In this document: piece by piece, positions 52,501 through 55,869 of the stretch
Layout: each line of letters begins with the position of its first letter
Position numbering within the stretch: the first letter of the stretch is position 1
DNA from: Siphonodentalium dalli
Lineage: Eukaryota > Mollusca > Scaphopoda > Gadilida > Siphonodentaliidae
Direction of reading: 5' to 3'
DNA: 64,000 bases
NCBI GenBank assembly: GCA_032622095.1
Contig: CP136065.1
Location: forward strand, 99,765,343-99,829,342
Made by a program: the position numbers and the translations under genes
Notes under the pieces: generated by a model
The model's database searches: none
What the model was told of the DNA's origin: nothing
What the model saw: the letters and a program-made list of their open reading frames with translations, nothing else

Positions 52501-54723
52501 AAATAATCTACCTCAATGTTTATGTACCATTCTTGTCTCTACCAAAAAAGTCAATCTGACATGGAATAAATTTAGTGTTTTGATTTGATTTGATTTTTAA
52601 GTGCACAATAACCATAATGAAATGAGTATGACATGTGGAATATAATACGTATTGCACAGGAGTAGCATGGCCATAGTTGGTCGTCGTCCTGCTGCCCCTA
52701 ACACGGTATAACAAATACAGATATGTTTAAATGGGTCAATGATTATTGTAGACTTCTTTGTGCTTTCAGTCTTTGTAAAATGATTTAGTTGCTCGATGTT
52801 TTAGTTAACTTTTCATTGAATTGCTGAAGTTCAGTTGATTGTAAGCCTTGAAATAGTGTCTCCCATAGCAGTTGTAGCTTAAACAGGATGAGGTTCCCAG
52901 AGGGTGAATTTTAATACCGTCACTAAATTCACCCTCTGAGGACCTCATTGTGTAAATGTCAGACACCCTATTTCAAGGCTTGGTTGATTGCATGAGGACT
53001 AGCATTAGTCATAAGTTACTGATTGATAAAAACCATAGCTTTATTATTTTCGAATTCATTGTCCTCTGTGTGAATTGTTTACTCCACTGTTATGGGAAGG
53101 GATTAACGCAAAGTCAATTTCCCAAACTCGCGAGCATGGTCTTGAAATCCCGTGCGTGCAGCCTTTTTTTTTCGTGTTCAATCTGTTGGGGAAGGTTTTA
53201 ATTGGTACTAGAGAATTATGGTACACTCATGGAATTAAGATCAAACAGATCCGTAGCTAGCCAATGCGGAGGTGGAATGCTTCGTTGGTGTGTGTGCCCC
53301 AGAAATAAATAATAAAATAACACAACACTTTTCCGATTTTTTTTTATGAGAACCGGAAATTGACTTTGCATGACCTAACTTACTTCCTGGGTCCATAGAC
53401 CATCATACATTGCCCATCAGTCATCCTCATTCTAACAAACATCACAATTTTAATAACAAAAGATCAAAATCATGATATATTGAAGGATATTTTTTTGCTT
53501 TAATATTTCCAGTGAATTTTCTGGAAACAACCAACCATATTTGAGATCTCGCAACTGACTTTTATCAAATTTCAGTTTGAACATTGGTAGAGTTAAGGAT
53601 TTTCAGCAGTTTGAAGTTTGCATTAGTATAATCTACTGCATAGTTAGCATTTAACTTAAATAAATTTCCAAATGACTTGAATCATGCCATCCAAAAATTA
53701 TTTGTCGGGACTTGTTCAATATTTATAGCCAATACAATACAGTACATTGTACACTCATATAAAACCTTTTGAGGTTTAGCAATTTTGTAATTTAATTACA
53801 TGTTGAAATAGGGAGGTCAATGGGTTCATCTAGGTATTGTAATCGGCTAAGATTATCACTAACAGAATTGTCTGAATTATTATGTAAATATTATGAATGA
53901 ATGTTACTGTTGCATATAATTACAAAGTAGATTTGTTTTTGGCAGTGTTGCATGTAATGAAATGAAACATGCCTGCACACATAAAATTTTGATCACATTA
54001 TTTATGTACTGTAATGGCAAGTACTATTTTGAAAGAAAAAAAACTTTCATTAAATTTACTTTGGAAGGCCTTATTTACATTAACAGGAAAGTAATAATGA
54101 ACAGTATCAGTGATATTGATGTTTAATGAACAGAATCGGTGATATCGATGCGTTTTATAATAAGGGTTTAAAGATAGTATCTCTCTACTGGGCCACAATT
54201 ACAACGTAATTTTTATAAAATCCATCCTATAAAAAGCTACAAATATTTTTTTTTGTGAATAAAACTGATAGACTGCATCAGAAATAAAACACGTTACTAC
54301 AAATGTATGCCTTTATAGACACATAACGTACCCAATTTTCAGTTTTACCTGGGGTTTTTTTTTCAATTTGTTTTGTCTATTCTTGAAATCCGGATTTATA
54401 AAATTGATGTTTTTGTAATTGTGGCCCCGAAGGGATACAATGTCTTTAACCCTTCAATAACTGGATACTCCGGAGTGGTAGTTGCTTGAGTCTCAAACTT
54501 TCATTGCAGAGATTTTCAGCTAATAATTTCAATAGCCCTTTACCATTTAGGAATGAAAAGGTTAATAAATTTGTTGTGTGTTTTTCAGATTGATGAGACA
54601 GTCGATAAGTTAGGAGAACTGAAAGTACAAGAAAATGAAGATGATTTGGTTAAAGCAAAGACAGAAAAAATCGAAAATGTTGATGCTGAAGTAATCACGA
54701 CGACAGTCGAAACTCATAGTTAA
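1270..54723 (+). CDS. lgl: Lgl/LLGL cell-polarity scaffold, spliced CDS (23 exons in window, 5' end outside)
   Basis: Joining 23 exons with GT-AG borders and matching phases gives 1119 residues to a TAA stop. The protein is recognised as lethal giant larvae from collinear family landmarks: HGFPSKPSA (W1), YGAPGVEF (W1/W2), [10 protein letters not shown] (W6/W7), [14 protein letters not shown] (W8), EEELVILDL (W9), [14 protein letters not shown] (W10/W11), [20 protein letters not shown] (W11/W12), [12 protein letters not shown] (W14), SLYFADTF (W15), LWAGTNGG (W16) and [12 protein letters not shown] (W19). In the family, Lgl forms two seven-bladed WD40 propellers, binds Par6/aPKC and myosin II at the basolateral cortex, and is released when aPKC phosphorylates the basic hinge. 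Tomosyn is excluded because there is no C-terminal R-SNARE segment and the aPKC hinge is present. The initiator exon lies upstream; with about 30 missing residues the length matches fly Lgl (about 1160) better than human LLGL1 (about 1060). The gene spans more than 53 kb, with two very large 5' introns. Confidence 0.96.
2154..2410 (+). mobile_element. T2 element, right end lost
   Basis: TTAACCCTTTCTATACTAAG at the left, CTCATTGGTGCGTAGTTCCC, then CAGATGAATAATAGGTCATT and ATATACTTTTATAAACTG. Confidence 0.75.
3801..4212. mobile_element. mollusc-type GTCC element, 'GGGACGTATTATG' family
   Basis: ATACGCCTGTTTTG and AAAACGGGACGTATTATG, a (GTCTGTCC)n tract, two diverged copies of GATAACTTTAG...TGAAATTTTG, and an end with CCACGCCCTAGTGATGGTC. 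A second copy lies at 46566. Confidence 0.7.
5877..5902. repeat. perfect 26-bp palindrome
   Basis: TCAATGAACAACA followed directly by its exact reverse complement. Confidence 0.9.
9236..9249. repeat. G14 run
   Basis: Fourteen consecutive G directly before TA|CAGTAATG of M1. Confidence 0.9.
9252..9485. mobile_element. M1 foldback element (234 bp)
   Basis: It starts CAGTAATGCCCGAAG after TA and ends with GACATTACTCTA. Arms pair through GCAGAATTATGGGA / TCCCATAATTCTGC. It abuts a G14 run. Confidence 0.82.
9505..10388. mobile_element. P1 element interrupted by T4
   Basis: The outer ends are inverted: TGAAATAGTGTGTCTG and GACAGACACTATTTCA. Two hairpin modules (9540-9628, 10246-10355) have arms AGGATGAATT/AATTCACCCTCTG. 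T4 occupies 9780-10240. Confidence 0.75.
9780..10240. mobile_element. T4 element (TTAA-type) with two inverted copies of the T1 hairpin
   Basis: TTAA at both ends. Termini are CCCTTTACCCAACAAAAC and TTTGTTGGGTAAAGGG. Hairpins at 9817-9883 and 10018-10085 are near-perfect and lie in opposite orientation around an A-rich spacer with repeated AATGTAAGAAAAAAT. The right part (10090-10236) is unique. Confidence 0.85.
10474..10500. repeat. (CAA)n microsatellite
   Basis: TCAACAACAACAACAACAAC and further units. Confidence 0.9.
10745..10890. mobile_element. T3 element, intact foldback
   Basis: TTAA lies at 10745-10748 and 10887-10890. The arms pair over about 55 bp: CCCTTTCAGTGCCAAG with CTTGGCACTGAAAGGG, and CCATATTTCCTTGAT with ATCAAGGAAATATGG. 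The loop includes TCACATTATTATAATCAATA. Confidence 0.88.
11396..11604 (+). mobile_element. T2 element fragment
   Basis: CATTGATGAGTAGTTACC, GTTGAACTTATTATCTAAAC, ATCCCTCCAAATGAATAATA and AATGTATACTTTTATAACTG occur in T2 order; both termini are degraded. Confidence 0.75.
11606..11647. mobile_element. M1 loop fragment
   Basis: AGCTTTCCGATGAATGGCAA and CATATTTCCGACTAAAT match the M1 centre. Confidence 0.6.
12440..12882. mobile_element. P1 element, two-hairpin form
   Basis: Hairpins at 12467-12552 and 12777-12852 are separated by CTTCTCTATATCCCCAAATT and CTCCCATAGCAGATGA. The outer ends contain CATTTGCAGAATGAGG and CAATCTGCAAATG. Confidence 0.8.
14255..14336 (-). mobile_element. T2 fragment
   Basis: AACTTATTATCTGAACAATT, CTCATCAATGATGC and AGTATTGAAAGGATTAA match the right part of inverted T2. 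Confidence 0.6.
14813..15003. mobile_element. M1 foldback element (191 bp), TA-flanked
   Basis: TA|CAGTAATACCCTAAATAA at the left and TTATTTAGGGCATTACTG|TA at the right; near-perfect arms across the length. Confidence 0.88.
15035..15090. mobile_element. P1 terminal fragment
   Basis: GCCTTGAAATAGTGTC, then CATTTGCAGAATGAGGCTGA; the hairpin is lost after one arm. Confidence 0.6.
15985..16118. mobile_element. P1 element, single-hairpin form
   Basis: CCTTGAAACAGTATGTC at the left, hairpin 16019-16103 with GGTCCCCAGAGGGTGAATTT, and TCATTCTGCAAATGACAG at the right. Confidence 0.75.
16146..16300. mobile_element. T3 element (TTAA-type) carrying a new 45-bp palindrome
   Basis: TTAA at both ends. 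The termini are CCCTTTCAGTGCCAAGTCC and GGACTTGACACTGAAAGGG. Compared with the copy at 10745, most of the left arm is replaced by the palindrome at 16171-16215. Confidence 0.85.
16171..16215. repeat. perfect 45-bp palindrome (22-bp arms, 1-nt centre)
   Basis: ATACATTGATGGAAAGAGCT continues to TCT at the left; 16194-16215 is its exact reverse complement and 16193 is the single unpaired T. Confidence 0.95.
16668..16749 (+). CDS. lgl: lgl exon W2 (residues 33-60)
   Basis: Acceptor GTCATAG ends at 16667 and donor GTATGT begins at 16750. It encodes [20 protein letters not shown] and LFFLPSQ, continuing blade 1 into blade 2. A 15.3-kb intron separates it from W1. It ends in phase 0. Confidence 0.94.
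17006..19601 (+). mobile_element. T1 element (TTAA piggyBac-like, two hairpins), interrupted by a 2.35-kb element
   Basis: The left end is CCCTTCCATGACTGGAGC and the right end AGCTCCCATCATGAATGTG before TTAA. The consensus layout of T1 is a terminal inverted repeat (CCCTTYCATGAC / GTCATGRAAGGG), hairpin 1 (CCAATGCATTCTC...), a spacer with CCTAACAATATTTACC, hairpin 2 (CCAGTGCATTCTC...), then GCACAGGATCTTTAATGCTG. Here hairpin 1 is split between 17110 and 19455. Confidence 0.8.
17111..19454. mobile_element. 2.35-kb repeat-built element inserted in T1 hairpin 1
   Basis: It begins CTAGCAGGGTTACCCGGCG and ends with CAGACAGACGGACAGAC followed by an ATAGAT microsatellite. The interior is made of about eight diverged units of 110-150 bp (anchors CATGGAGATGA/CATGGAGAAGA near 18236, 18371, 18483, 18620, 18768, 18907, 19206). 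A terminal module with CTCGTAAAAAGTTACC occurs three times (17958, 19040, 19340). There is no long ORF and no clear target duplication; class unknown. Confidence 0.7.
20046..20526 (+). mobile_element. T2 element (TTAA-type) containing a T1 insertion
   Basis: T2 ends read CCCTTTCTGTACTAAA on the left and CAGTCTAGAAAGTG before TTAA on the right. The body includes ATTGATGAGTAGTTATC, GTTCAACAAGCTTATTATC and ATCCCTCCGAATGAATAATA. T1 sits at an internal TTAA (20182-20443). Confidence 0.8.
20182..20443 (-). mobile_element. T1 element, full length, inside T2
   Basis: TTAA is present on both sides (20182-20185, 20440-20443). The ends are CCCTTTTATGACAGGAGCTG and CTCCAGTCATGGAAGG. Both hairpins are intact (20229-20301 and 20330-20398). 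It is in reverse orientation relative to the copy at 49435. Confidence 0.88.
20865..21119 (-). mobile_element. T2 element, near full length
   Basis: AACCCTTTCTTTACTAAATG at the left and TTTTAGTATAGAAAGGG before TTAA at the right. A central inverted repeat AAGTTCAACAAATG / CATTTGTTGAACTT surrounds TCGTATGGT. Confidence 0.85.
22289..22516 (-). mobile_element. T1 element, left end truncated
   Basis: Two hairpins (22296-22362, 22400-22471) are followed by GCACAGGGATTTCGCAAAAT and CATTCATGGAAGGG. The terminal segment before hairpin 1 is missing. Confidence 0.8.
23097..23408. mobile_element. P1 element with internal duplications
   Basis: GGCTGGATATAGTGTC at the left and GTCAGACACGCTATTTGC at the right. 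Several partial hairpin arms, and a tandem duplication of CTTGACAAGGATGAGGTCCC. Confidence 0.7.
23115..23166. repeat. 26-bp tandem duplication within P1
   Basis: CTTGACAAGGATGAGGTCCC starts at 23115 and 23141. Confidence 0.9.
23706..23790. repeat. 42-bp tandem duplication
   Basis: AGATGTGATTCTCCAAACC starts at 23706 and again at 23748, ending GGGATATATTGTCTC in both. Confidence 0.9.
24113..24790. mobile_element. GTCC-headed element with two internal tandem units
   Basis: A hairpin start (TCCCCCGAA / TTCGGGGGGA) and GTGTCCGTCCGTGCGTGTGT, then two units of about 215 bp starting GGTTTCCGGATGATAACTT (24191, 24405), each with GCTCCGCCCATTTTTGCGAG. Confidence 0.75.
25056..25119. mobile_element. 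M1 mini-copy (internal deletion)
   Basis: TA|CAGTAATGCCCTATATAA, CTTTACCACAGCATAA, then TCAATTATTTAGGGAATTCC. Confidence 0.7.
25190..25274. mobile_element. T5 right-end fragment
   Basis: GGCCCTGCACACCGG, then CATTCAGCAGTGAAGAGG before TTAA, matching the T5 right end. Confidence 0.6.
25536..25566. repeat. C31 homopolymer followed by (CCGT)n
   Basis: Thirty-one C, then AATTCATCCGTCCGTCCGTC. Confidence 0.92.
26597..26660. repeat. 32-bp perfect tandem duplication
   Basis: GATTATTTTTATCATCCATC occurs at 26597 and 26629 with the same continuation. Confidence 0.9.
26980..27105. mobile_element. P1 internal/right-end fragment
   Basis: CTATATCCCCTAATTCGC, GGTGACTAATGGGTGAACAT and CTGCAAATGTCAGACACACT match the spacer and end of P1. 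Confidence 0.65.
27226..27335 (+). CDS. lgl: lgl exon W3 (residues 61-97)
   Basis: Acceptor TTCTTTCTAG ends at 27225 and donor GTGCTT begins at 27336. It encodes [17 protein letters not shown], a WD40 strand pattern, followed by a charged loop ([13 protein letters not shown]). It ends in phase 2. Confidence 0.93.
28001..28115. repeat. 64-bp tandem duplication
   Basis: TACTAAAGATAATTTTT begins at 28001 and 28065; both continue to ATAATGTTCATGACATG. Confidence 0.88.
28256..28402 (+). CDS. lgl: lgl exon W4 (residues 97-146)
   Basis: Acceptor CCATTGTAG ends at 28255 and donor GTAAGT begins at 28403. It encodes [20 protein letters not shown] and the blade strand [10 protein letters not shown]. 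At 147 bp with phase 2 at both ends it is symmetrical, so skipping would keep the frame but remove a blade. Confidence 0.93.
28773..29241. mobile_element. T6 element (TTAA-type, T3-related ends) with one T1-type hairpin
   Basis: TTAA at both ends; termini are CCCTTTGAGTGCCAGGTC and CGTGGCACTCAAAGGG. Near the left end GATTTTTGTATCAACCCATA resembles T3, then the hairpin (28820-28892) follows. The rest is AT-rich with a poly-T/A zone. Confidence 0.82.
30085..30235. mobile_element. unclassified foldback element upstream of W5
   Basis: CAACAGTTAATGGTTCTGAG pairs with CTCAGAACAGTTAACTGTTG; the inner arms TCTTGAGATGCGA and CGCATCTCACTCGAAGA also pair. Confidence 0.7.
30353..30509 (+). CDS. lgl: lgl exon W5 (residues 146-198)
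   Basis: Acceptor TTATATTACAG ends at 30352 and donor GTTAAT begins at 30510. It encodes [20 protein letters not shown] and [15 protein letters not shown], a typical Lgl blade. It ends in phase 0. Confidence 0.94.
30982..31102 (+). CDS. lgl: lgl exon W6 (residues 199-239)
   Basis: Acceptor TTTCGTTTCAG ends at 30981 and donor GTTAGT begins at 31103. It encodes [20 protein letters not shown] then GSYINWN, matching the Lgl LESLCW...SHSDGSY block. It ends in phase 1, the Gly being shared with W7. Confidence 0.94.
31201..31760. mobile_element. GTCC-headed element
   Basis: CCCCGATCTCCGATGGAG, TTTGGGGGTATATAGTGGAG, a long (GTCCGTCCTTCC)n tract (31248-31338), then TTTCCAGAGTTACGCCCC and GAGAGTTATGACCC phrases. 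Confidence 0.72.
34294..34712. mobile_element. P1 element, best two-hairpin copy
   Basis: The outer inverted repeat is AAGCCTGAATTTAGTGTGTC / GACACACTAAACTCAGGCTT. Hairpin 1 (34324-34410) has near-perfect 38-bp arms; hairpin 2 is at 34613-34682. Between them is a third inverted repeat, GAAGTTCCCAA / TTGGGAACTTC. Confidence 0.88.
34870..34921 (+). CDS. lgl: lgl exon W7 (residues 239-256)
   Basis: This 52-bp exon is the smallest in the window. Acceptor TTTTTCAG ends at 34869 and donor GTAAGT begins at 34922. It encodes [13 protein letters not shown], an invariant Lgl motif at the start of the LLGL domain. It ends in phase 2. Confidence 0.94.
34945..35150 (-). mobile_element. T2 element, degraded ends
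   Basis: ACTAAATGGATTCTCCCTCC, GGTCTATTATTGATTTGGAG, AAGTTCAACTGTCATTG and TTGTTGAACTTATTATC occur in T2 order. Confidence 0.78.
35425..35788. mobile_element. P1 element just upstream of exon W8
   Basis: Hairpin 35467-35551 with GAGGTTCCCAGAGGGTGA / CACCCTCTGGGAACCTC; spacer with CTCCTATGGGAGACC; end CATTCTGCAAATGACAAAC. It ends about 54 bp before the W8 acceptor. Confidence 0.75.
35842..36014 (+). CDS. lgl: lgl exon W8 (residues 256-314)
   Basis: Acceptor TTTTTTCCAG ends at 35841 and donor GTTAGT begins at 36015. It encodes [19 protein letters not shown], the most diagnostic Lgl signature, then [13 protein letters not shown]. It ends in phase 1. Confidence 0.96.
36419..36541. mobile_element. 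F foldback element
   Basis: Terminal inverted CCTCGAAATGGGC / TAATTTCGAGG; the centre has GGCATGGGAAATGCC. Related copies lie at 42511 and 57325. Confidence 0.6.
36699..36916 (+). CDS. lgl: lgl exon W9 (residues 314-386)
   Basis: Acceptor TTATTCAG ends at 36698 and donor GTAAAT begins at 36917. It encodes [19 protein letters not shown], then [18 protein letters not shown]. These belong to the LLGL domain shared by Lgl and tomosyn. It ends in phase 0. Confidence 0.95.
37016..37332 (+). mobile_element. T2 element in the intron after W9
   Basis: TTAACCCCCACTCTACTATA, GTTCAGATAATAAGTTAAAT and CATTTAGTATAGAAAGGG, then TTAA at 37329. The centre contains extra unrelated sequence (about 37125-37200). 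Confidence 0.78.
37737..37804 (+). CDS. lgl: lgl exon W10 (residues 387-409)
   Basis: Acceptor TTATTTACAG ends at 37736 and donor GTAGGC begins at 37805. It encodes [20 protein letters not shown] and LTG, matching the family WPI.GG...LLLTGHEDG. It ends in phase 2 with GG of the next Gly. Confidence 0.94.
37839..38163. mobile_element. T5 element (TTAA-type)
   Basis: TTAA at both ends; termini CCTCTTCGCTGCTATGACAT and GACGTCATAACAGCGAAGAGG form a 20-bp inverted repeat. Internal CGTAGGTACTACGG is palindromic. Confidence 0.82.
38427..38577 (+). CDS. lgl: lgl exon W11 (residues 409-459)
   Basis: Acceptor TTATTTCTAG ends at 38426 and donor GTAATT begins at 38578. It encodes [20 protein letters not shown] and, after an acidic loop, EEEWPPFRK. 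This is the strongest WD40 repeat of the protein. It ends in phase 0. Confidence 0.96.
38869..39086 (-). mobile_element. T1 element in the intron after W11
   Basis: It starts AACCCTTTATTGATTGGAGC, with a rearranged first hairpin and an internal duplication in the second, and ends CCAGTCATGGAAGGG before TTAA (39083-39086). Confidence 0.8.
39139..39467 (+). CDS. lgl: lgl exon W12 (residues 460-569)
   Basis: At 329 bp this is the largest exon. Acceptor CATTCCAG ends at 39138 and donor GTAAGT begins at 39468. It encodes [43 protein letters not shown] and [14 protein letters not shown], all family landmarks in order. It ends in phase 2. Confidence 0.96.
39992..40080 (+). CDS. lgl: lgl exon W13 (residues 569-599)
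   Basis: Acceptor ATTTTAACAG ends at 39991 and donor GTAAGT begins at 40081. It encodes [20 protein letters not shown], the conserved 'GT.HG.G.FDY' strand before the hinge. It ends in phase 1. Confidence 0.95.
40156..40225. mobile_element. M1 mini-hairpin (70 bp), TA-flanked
   Basis: TA|CAGTAATGCCCAAAGTA pairs with TACTTTGGGCATTACTG|TA; the inner stem is ATTAACCAC / GTGGTTAAG around ACTCTGCT. Confidence 0.88.
40286..40722. mobile_element. P1 element in the intron after W13
   Basis: AGTGTGTCTGACATTTGC at the left and GTGTCAGACTTATTATATCC at the right; two decayed hairpins (40308-40388, 40593-40690) and the spacer GGTGACTAATGGGTGAAC. Confidence 0.75.
41318..41450 (+). CDS. lgl: lgl exon W14: aPKC-phosphorylation hinge (residues 599-643)
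   Basis: Acceptor ACTCTGCAG ends at 41317 and donor GTAAGT begins at 41451. It carries [20 protein letters not shown] and then a further basic stretch ([14 protein letters not shown]). In fly and human Lgl this loop is the aPKC target and the polybasic membrane anchor. Here the three canonical positions read Thr613, Ser617 and Ser621 (fragment numbering), so the first is Thr rather than Ser. It ends in phase 2. Confidence 0.95.
42040..42257 (+). CDS. lgl: lgl exon W15 (residues 643-716)
   Basis: Acceptor TCTTTTATAG ends at 42039 and donor GTACGT begins at 42258. The first two thirds are a low-complexity linker with two GCA-coded Ala runs and Ser/Pro-rich [12 protein letters not shown]; the end is conserved ([20 protein letters not shown]). 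It ends in phase 1. Confidence 0.93.
42511..42632. mobile_element. F foldback element
   Basis: CAACCCTCGAAATTAGC / GAAAATTTCAAGGGTTG ends; GAAGCCAATATAAAATTTT inside. Confidence 0.65.
42829..43112 (+). CDS. lgl: lgl exon W16 (residues 716-810)
   Basis: Acceptor TGTTTTCCAG ends at 42828 and donor GTAAGC begins at 43113. It encodes [19 protein letters not shown], then [17 protein letters not shown] and [12 protein letters not shown], matching second-propeller blades of LLGL1/2. It ends in phase 0. The last bases and the donor are partly duplicated 57 bp downstream. Confidence 0.95.
43101..43197. repeat. 57-bp tandem duplication of the W16 exon end and donor
   Basis: GAACAGCTCAAAGT occurs at 43101 and 43158, with CCCATTCAAGA downstream in both. 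Confidence 0.85.
43695..43800 (+). CDS. lgl: lgl exon W17 (residues 811-846)
   Basis: Acceptor CTCTTTTGCAG ends at 43694 and donor GTAAGA begins at 43801. It encodes [20 protein letters not shown] and [11 protein letters not shown], matching the family 'KFKLTA.EG.RVRKV'. It ends in phase 1. Confidence 0.94.
44196..44316 (+). CDS. lgl: lgl exon W18 (residues 846-886)
   Basis: Acceptor TAATTTTCAG ends at 44195 and donor GTAAGT begins at 44317. It encodes [20 protein letters not shown] and AIRKEDI, corresponding to the LACLTNLGD...IRKEDI block. It ends in phase 2. Confidence 0.93.
44546..44796 (-). mobile_element. T2 element in the intron after W18
   Basis: TTAACCATTTCTGTACTATA at the left and GCTTTAGTATAGAAAAGG before TTAA at the right; TTATTCATTTGGAGGTATG inside. 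Confidence 0.82.
44862..45879 (+). mobile_element. T1 element interrupted by a hAT-like element
   Basis: The left part runs to CCCTGTGCCAAT at 44915 and the right part resumes at 45682 with GTGCCAATGC. Hairpin 1 is partly deleted and hairpin 2 intact. The end is GCTCCCATCACTAAAGGG. Confidence 0.8.
44916..45681. mobile_element. hAT-like non-autonomous element (766 bp) with 8-bp target duplication
   Basis: The perfect direct repeat GTGCCAAT flanks both sides (44908-44915 and 45682-45689). Terminal inverted repeats are TAGGACTTCACGATAT and, on the other strand, TAGGGCTTCACGGTAT, with further inverted similarity (GATACTG). An 8-bp duplication with TAGGGC-type ends is the hAT signature. There is no transposase ORF. 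Confidence 0.88.
46017..46226 (+). CDS. lgl: lgl exon W19 (residues 886-956)
   Basis: Acceptor TCTCTTGCAG ends at 46016 and donor GTATGT begins at 46227. It encodes [20 protein letters not shown] and RISLSARC, closing the second propeller, then an acidic Pro-rich linker ([15 protein letters not shown]). At 210 bp it is phase-symmetrical (2-2). Confidence 0.95.
46566..46928. mobile_element. mollusc-type GTCC element, same family as 3801
   Basis: TTATACACCCTTTTTG, AGGTCGTATTATGTTATC, GTCCGTCCGTCCG, and an end with GCCACGCCCTAGCGATGCTC. Confidence 0.7.
47116..47253 (+). CDS. lgl: lgl exon W20 (residues 956-1002)
   Basis: Acceptor CCTGTTTTTAG ends at 47115 and donor GTGAGT begins at 47254. It encodes an Ala/Glu-rich segment and [20 protein letters not shown], similar to the conserved 'MSIDSATSADTTLDTTGD' tail of LLGL1. 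At 138 bp with phases 2-2 it could be a cassette exon. Confidence 0.9.
47283..47574. mobile_element. unclassified element with ~33-bp terminal inverted repeats
   Basis: AGGCCAAAAAAAAAACTTCT / AGAGGTTTTTTTTTTGCCT, then GTTTCCGATAACATTG / CAATGTTATCGGAAAC. Confidence 0.78.
48187..48628. mobile_element. P1 element in the intron after W20
   Basis: GCCTGAGTTTAGTGTGCC / GGCACACTAAACTCAG at the ends; hairpins 48217-48302 and 48511-48598; spacer with CTATATCCCCAAATTAGC. Confidence 0.85.
48884..49047 (+). CDS. lgl: lgl exon W21: Thr-rich tail (residues 1002-1057)
   Basis: Acceptor AATCATTTCAG ends at 48883 and donor GTGAGT begins at 49048. It has three near-identical Thr clusters ([19 protein letters not shown]) between acidic residues. 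I recall no counterpart in vertebrate LLGL tails. The frame is fixed by both neighbours, and it ends in phase 1. Confidence 0.85.
49048..51224 (+). other. intron between W21 and W22
   Basis: A T1 element lies at 49435-49677 and a candidate alternative acceptor at 51129-51130. The remainder is AT-rich with no recognised element. Confidence 0.6.
49435..49677 (+). mobile_element. T1 element in the intron after W21
   Basis: TTAA is present at both ends. It has CATGACTGGAGCTTTC, a shortened hairpin 1, the spacer CCTAACAATATTTAAC, hairpin 2, CAGGATCTTTAATGCTG and GTCATGAAAGGA. Confidence 0.8.
51225..51280 (+). CDS. lgl: lgl exon W22 (residues 1057-1075)
   Basis: This 56-bp exon has acceptor TTTTGTCGCAG ending at 51224 and donor GTGAGG beginning at 51281. 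It encodes [19 protein letters not shown]. It is accepted on splice quality and on phase agreement with W21 (1) and W23 (0). A second good acceptor lies 94 bp upstream. Confidence 0.8.
52011..52262 (+). mobile_element. T1 element joined to T2
   Basis: TTAA precedes CCCTTCCATGACTCGATC; hairpin 1 is rearranged and hairpin 2 (52149-52217) nearly perfect; the end GCTCCCGTCATGAAAAGG runs directly into T2 sequence. Confidence 0.8.
52263..52455 (-). mobile_element. T2 element, half copy after T1
   Basis: It begins AAATTTAAGCAGATACA and ends GTAAAGAAAGGGTT, with GTTCAGATAATAAGTTCAAC inside. The half on the other side of T1 is missing. Confidence 0.75.
52843..52983. mobile_element. P1 element, short form
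   Basis: AAGCCTTGAAATAGTGTC / GACACCCTATTTCAAGGCTT flank one hairpin with a deleted centre. Confidence 0.82.
54446..54565. mobile_element. T7: small TTAA-flanked element next to the W23 acceptor
   Basis: TTAACCCTTCAATAACTGG at the left and AGGAATGAAAAGG before TTAA at the right. It is 120 bp with one recognised copy. Membership of the TTAA group is inferred from its ends only. Confidence 0.5.
54589..54723 (+). CDS. lgl: lgl exon W23: C-terminus and stop (residues 1076-1119)
   Basis: Acceptor GTGTTTTTCAG ends at 54588. It encodes an acidic/Lys-rich segment ([20 protein letters not shown]) and ends [10 protein letters not shown] before TAA, echoing the Thr clusters of W21. There is no transmembrane or SNARE motif. 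Confidence 0.88.
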   Translation: MDETVDKLGELKVQENEDDLVKAKTEKIENVDAEVITTTVETHS

Positions 54724-55869
54724 ACAGTTCACAATAGACTGATGATTACAAAGGGTAAATCCCGTTAGTGGAAGCCTAAACTGGACCATATACATGTCAT
54801 TATATTCACATCATTATTCATAACAAAATGATCAGTGTATAAAAAACTGATTGTGTTATATTGGGGACTAATTTTGTGTCACTGGCTTAACCATATTGTG
54901 TCAATCATTAAAGCATGAACTTGCAGTTACCCCGCTTGTTGTGTCCAGACATTGAGATTTCACTGTGCTAATCACTTGTATATTATTCTGAATCATTTCT
55001 TCATATATTTATTGTTGAAATTATCATAGGCTCTCATCTGGTTCCTGGATTTTGATGACTTTATTTCTACTGACGATATTTCATGCTGTTAAATCTTTGA
55101 ACAAGGTTGGTGAACTGAGGGTTTCCAAGACAAGTATTGCTAGTCTTTGATACAGCATAAATTTAGTTTTCCTCATAAAGCTTTAATTAACAGCAAGATT
55201 TGTGTTGTGAAATTTAATCCAGACCTATTTATTACAATGAATATGGATGAAATTTTTTCCGCTTTGTCAGTAGCTGTTTATTAAATAAGAGTGAGAATTT
55301 TCTCGATTTCATAATTGGTAGAGATGCTAAACTTTTCACACTGACTAATTTTGCAAAGCAAATGTCTGTAACACATTTATGTGACATTAAAACTGAAGAT
55401 ATAACCTGTAGCTGGTTCTAATAACATGTATTTGGTAGAATTTGCTTCTGTCCAGATTGTTTTCGTCCACAAAGACTGCCATTTGCTGTGCCTAAAGCTT
55501 TGTATGTGCCTCATGTCAGTATTATATGTAGGGTTTTAGTTGTAGATTATTCAACTGTTTTATTATCAATCTATTATTTATAGTGTAAAATAAAAGTGGA
55601 ACACATGTAAAGTTGTAAACATTGCACAGTTAATAACTTATGTACAGAGAGCTTTCCGAGATTGATGGGTCCAATTCCTGCTGCACTCTAACTGAAGTAT
55701 TGTTATGGATAAAACATTCCAGCCACATAACGTTGTGAAATGATAAATCTAATTGCAATTTTGTGGAATCAGTTTTTCCTTAAAATATAAATTAAAATAG
55801 CAAAATTAGAATGTGAAGGAACTCATTTTTTCTCCAGACTAAGCCGAATGATGTTGTATTAATAATTTA

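Larger units (their letters stand above)
51281..54588 (+). other. intron between W22 and W23
   Basis: It holds the T1/T2 composite (52011-52455), a short P1 copy (52843-52983) and a small TTAA-flanked element ending 23 bp before the W23 acceptor. 53000-54440 shows nothing recognisable. Confidence 0.6.

Noticed and set aside
1270-54723. Tomosyn (STXBP5) as identity of the main gene
   Set aside because: The protein lacks a C-terminal R-SNARE and has the [12 protein letters not shown] aPKC hinge specific to Lgl.
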